In this document: piece by piece, positions 30,301 to 31,466 of the stretch
Layout: each line of letters begins with the position of its first letter
Numbering within the stretch: position 1 is the stretch's first letter
Assembly: GCA_009602725.1 (NCBI GenBank)
Contig: WELB01000238.1
Span: 90,094 to 121,559, forward strand
Direction: 5' to 3'
Source: Spirogloea muscicola
Lineage: Eukaryota > Streptophyta > Zygnematophyceae > Spirogloeales > Spirogloeaceae
DNA: 31,466 nt
Notes under the pieces: model-generated
What the model saw: only the letters and a program-made list of their open reading frames with translations
Databases searched by the model: none
Told to the model about the DNA's origin: nothing
Translations under genes and position numbers: made by a program

Positions 30301-31133
30301 GAGTAACGCGCCTCGAGGAGGTGGGAGGGGGGGTGTGGAAGGTGGCCAGAGAGTGGATGATTCAGTGGGTGGACTGTACACAGAGGGCGTCCAGACGAGG
30401 GAAGGAAAGAGGTGGCCAGCACGGCAACTACCACCGGGGAGAGAATGCTCGCGATGCGCATGAGATGAAAGGTTGGCCAGTTCAAGCGGACACATTGTTC
30501 GGGCAAAAACTAGTGCACAAAGAACCGGGGCTACATGAAACGATCTATGGTAAGAGAGTGGACGGAGGACAAGGGGAGGAGAGAGATCCATCTGCACAAG
30601 GAGGAGAAGAGAGGGAGGATGGAGAGACGCCCACTCGAGGAGGGAGGTGCTCGGGGGGGTTTTAAAGTGAGGGAGGCTCAAGATGGAGAATCGAAATATA
30701 GGAGTGTGCATTGAGTGATTGGAGGGCCCAAGTGGCTAAGTACAAAGGCAAGCACATAGACATAAGGCCCCAAAGTGTAGGTACAAATGAGGAGGGGAGG
30801 AGAGAAAGAGAGAGAGGCAGTTCAGAGAGTAGGGGGCACCGACCAGCCACTCGTCGTCGGTCTGCAGGCCCAGGGGGTTGAGCTGCTTGATGGCGACCTG
30901 CAGCAGGCGGCCGCCGTCGTCGATCGCGCCCTTGTACACCGGCCCGAACCCGCCCCCCCCGATCTTCACCTTGAACCCCTTGCTGGCCAGCTTCAGCTCG
31001 CGCTGCGTAAACAGGCGCAGGTGCGACGCCGCCGCCAGAGCCGGCGCCGGCGCCGGCGCCACCGCCCCCTCCCGGCTGCCGCCGCTGCTGTCGTTGTCGT
31101 TGCTGGTGGCGTCGTCCGAGCCATTGCCCGCCG
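27380..31133 (-). CDS. PBS1/PBL-like (RLCK-VII-type) receptor-like cytoplasmic kinase, 5' partial
   Basis: Ser/Thr kinase of the plant RLCK-VII group, usually acting below receptor kinases at the plasma membrane. Exons on the minus strand, phase-compatible: 31133-30844, 30270-30135, 29656-29517, 29271-29148, 28088-27904, 27685-27380. They give about 392 residues; at least one exon lies upstream. A low-complexity N-terminal stretch (Asn/Asp/Ser, then Ala/Pro) precedes [14 protein letters not shown]. Motifs: glycine loop [15 protein letters not shown], the alpha-C Glu in [26 protein letters not shown] (RD kinase), [38 protein letters not shown] and [15 protein letters not shown]. All catalytic residues are present. 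APE is APD, a conservative change at the Glu that pairs with the Arg of TRPTM. The C-terminus is Ala/Pro-rich with an N at 27487. The N-terminal acylation site cannot be judged because exon 1 is missing. Confidence 0.93.
28757..28780 (+). repeat. 8-bp perfect stem-loop in a kinase intron
   Basis: GTCGGCCT (28757-28764) and AGGCCGAC (28773-28780) enclose an 8-nt loop. It lies about 20 nt from a telomere-like tract, the same arrangement as at 25.55 kb. Confidence 0.6.
28799..28858 (+). repeat. Degenerate CCCTAAA (telomere-like) stretch in a kinase intron
   Basis: Reads AACCTAAACCCTAAACCTG..., then AACCCTAAACCCGAAAACCC; about eight heptamer-like units, some exact CCCTAAA. It lies inside the largest kinase intron (29147-28089). 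Confidence 0.8.
29891..30054 (+). repeat. 82-bp tandem duplication in a kinase intron
   Basis: Units 29891-29972 and 29973-30054 are aligned base for base with about ten substitutions. They share GTGATCTC/ATGATCTC, CTAACTCACAGTGAACACCT and TGCCACTCGCTTGTTGG. The duplication lies in the intron between exons 30135-30270 and 29517-29656. Confidence 0.9.
30450..30540 (-). repeat. Diverged LINE 3'UTR relic in a kinase intron
   Basis: Minus strand: TTTTTGCCCGAACAATGTGT, CGCTTGAACTGGCC and CTCATGCGCATCGCGAGC. These match, in order and spacing, the 3'UTR tracts at 12846-12960 (minus) and 13940-14045 (plus). It has no stem-loop. Confidence 0.65.
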
Positions 31134-31466
31134 CTGCGAGGAGGAATAAGAGTGCATGTTGAGTGATGGAGGGTTCGAGCGGCCGGGTACAAACGGCAAA
31201 TTGACAGGTGTACCAGCACCTGCTGCTGCTGTGAGGAGGGAGGCGCACAGGACTTGCTCGATTAGTGGCGCACTATTCACACCATCAGCTCCTTCCTCGC
31301 TCTCTCCTCCATCCTCCCTCTCTCCCCTGTTGATATGTCGTTTACTGCTGTGCTGTTGTACAACTGCTTGCCTTTTCCACACTGCCCCTCCCTCCACCTC
31401 CCTCCGTCCTCCCCATCTCTCCCTCGCTCCCTAACTCCTCATTCTCCTGTCCTTCAAACCCCCCCC
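31134..31466. other. Kinase intron or 5' sequence running off the window
   Basis: The exon ending at 31133 has a phase-1 acceptor, so this stretch is intron and possibly 5' exon sequence of the kinase gene. From about 31290 the plus strand is almost pure pyrimidine, unlike the kinase introns, where the minus strand is pyrimidine-rich. No exon is identified. Confidence 0.4.

Noticed and set aside
30787-31162. Plus-strand ORFs over the first visible kinase exon
   Set aside because: Antisense shadows of the glycine-loop exon on the minus strand.
1-31466. CRISPR arrays, rRNA or tRNA genes
   Set aside because: Scanning by eye for regularly spaced repeats, rRNA cores and tRNA TPsiC-like motifs found none convincing.

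Overview
The window is nuclear DNA of a eukaryote with spliced genes, most likely a green alga. Three genes point to the green lineage. One is a NUP1/NUP136-type nucleoporin with its plant-specific motifs. One is a PBS1/PBL-like (RLCK-VII-type) receptor-like cytoplasmic kinase. The third point is degenerate CCCTAAA (plant-type telomere) stretches. RLCK-VII kinases and NUP1/NUP136 are best known from streptophytes, so a streptophyte alga is my preferred guess, but the sequence alone does not settle it. Three single N bases (19866, 23289, 27487) mark uncertain points.

Layout. 1-6.87 kb (+): 3' part of a NUP1/NUP136-like FG nucleoporin, about 1,329 residues visible in 12 phase-compatible exons. 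6.9-7.95 kb: convergent intergenic spacer. 7.95-12.56 kb (-): complete PRP6/STA1 tri-snRNP splicing factor, 9 exons, 960 residues. 12.7-19.76 kb: a graveyard of short, 3'-anchored fragments of one non-LTR retrotransposon (LINE) family, in both orientations, nested and inverted. The pieces are reverse-transcriptase thumb, linker, restriction-endonuclease-like (REL) domain, a C-terminus ending L-T-R-G-Y-stop, and a short 3'UTR ending in a conserved stem-loop and a variable pyrimidine tail. An orphan signal-peptide-like first exon lies at 15.82 kb. About 20.15-20.90 kb (+): an FYV7/TAP26-like rRNA-processing protein. 21.4-22.9 kb (-): a decayed reverse transcriptase of the same LINE type. 23.3-24.9 kb (+): a modular cysteine-rich protein in which each exon encodes one Cys module and every junction is phase 2. 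25.1-27.4 kb: gene-poor, with a LINE 3' end, a telomere-like stretch and an imperfect direct duplication. 27.38-31.13 kb (-): the kinase, six exons seen, 5' end beyond the window.

The host genes are an unlinked mixture (nuclear pore, splicing, ribosome biogenesis, secreted protein, signalling). The most informative part is the LINE family. The fragments together define its 3' end, and one 56-bp copy, consisting only of stem-loop plus tail, sits between perfect 12-bp target-site duplications inside an older copy. That is direct sequence evidence that the stem-loop end alone was integrated.

Exon boundaries are my own reading of splice signals, frame continuity and family knowledge. No alignment or search was run.
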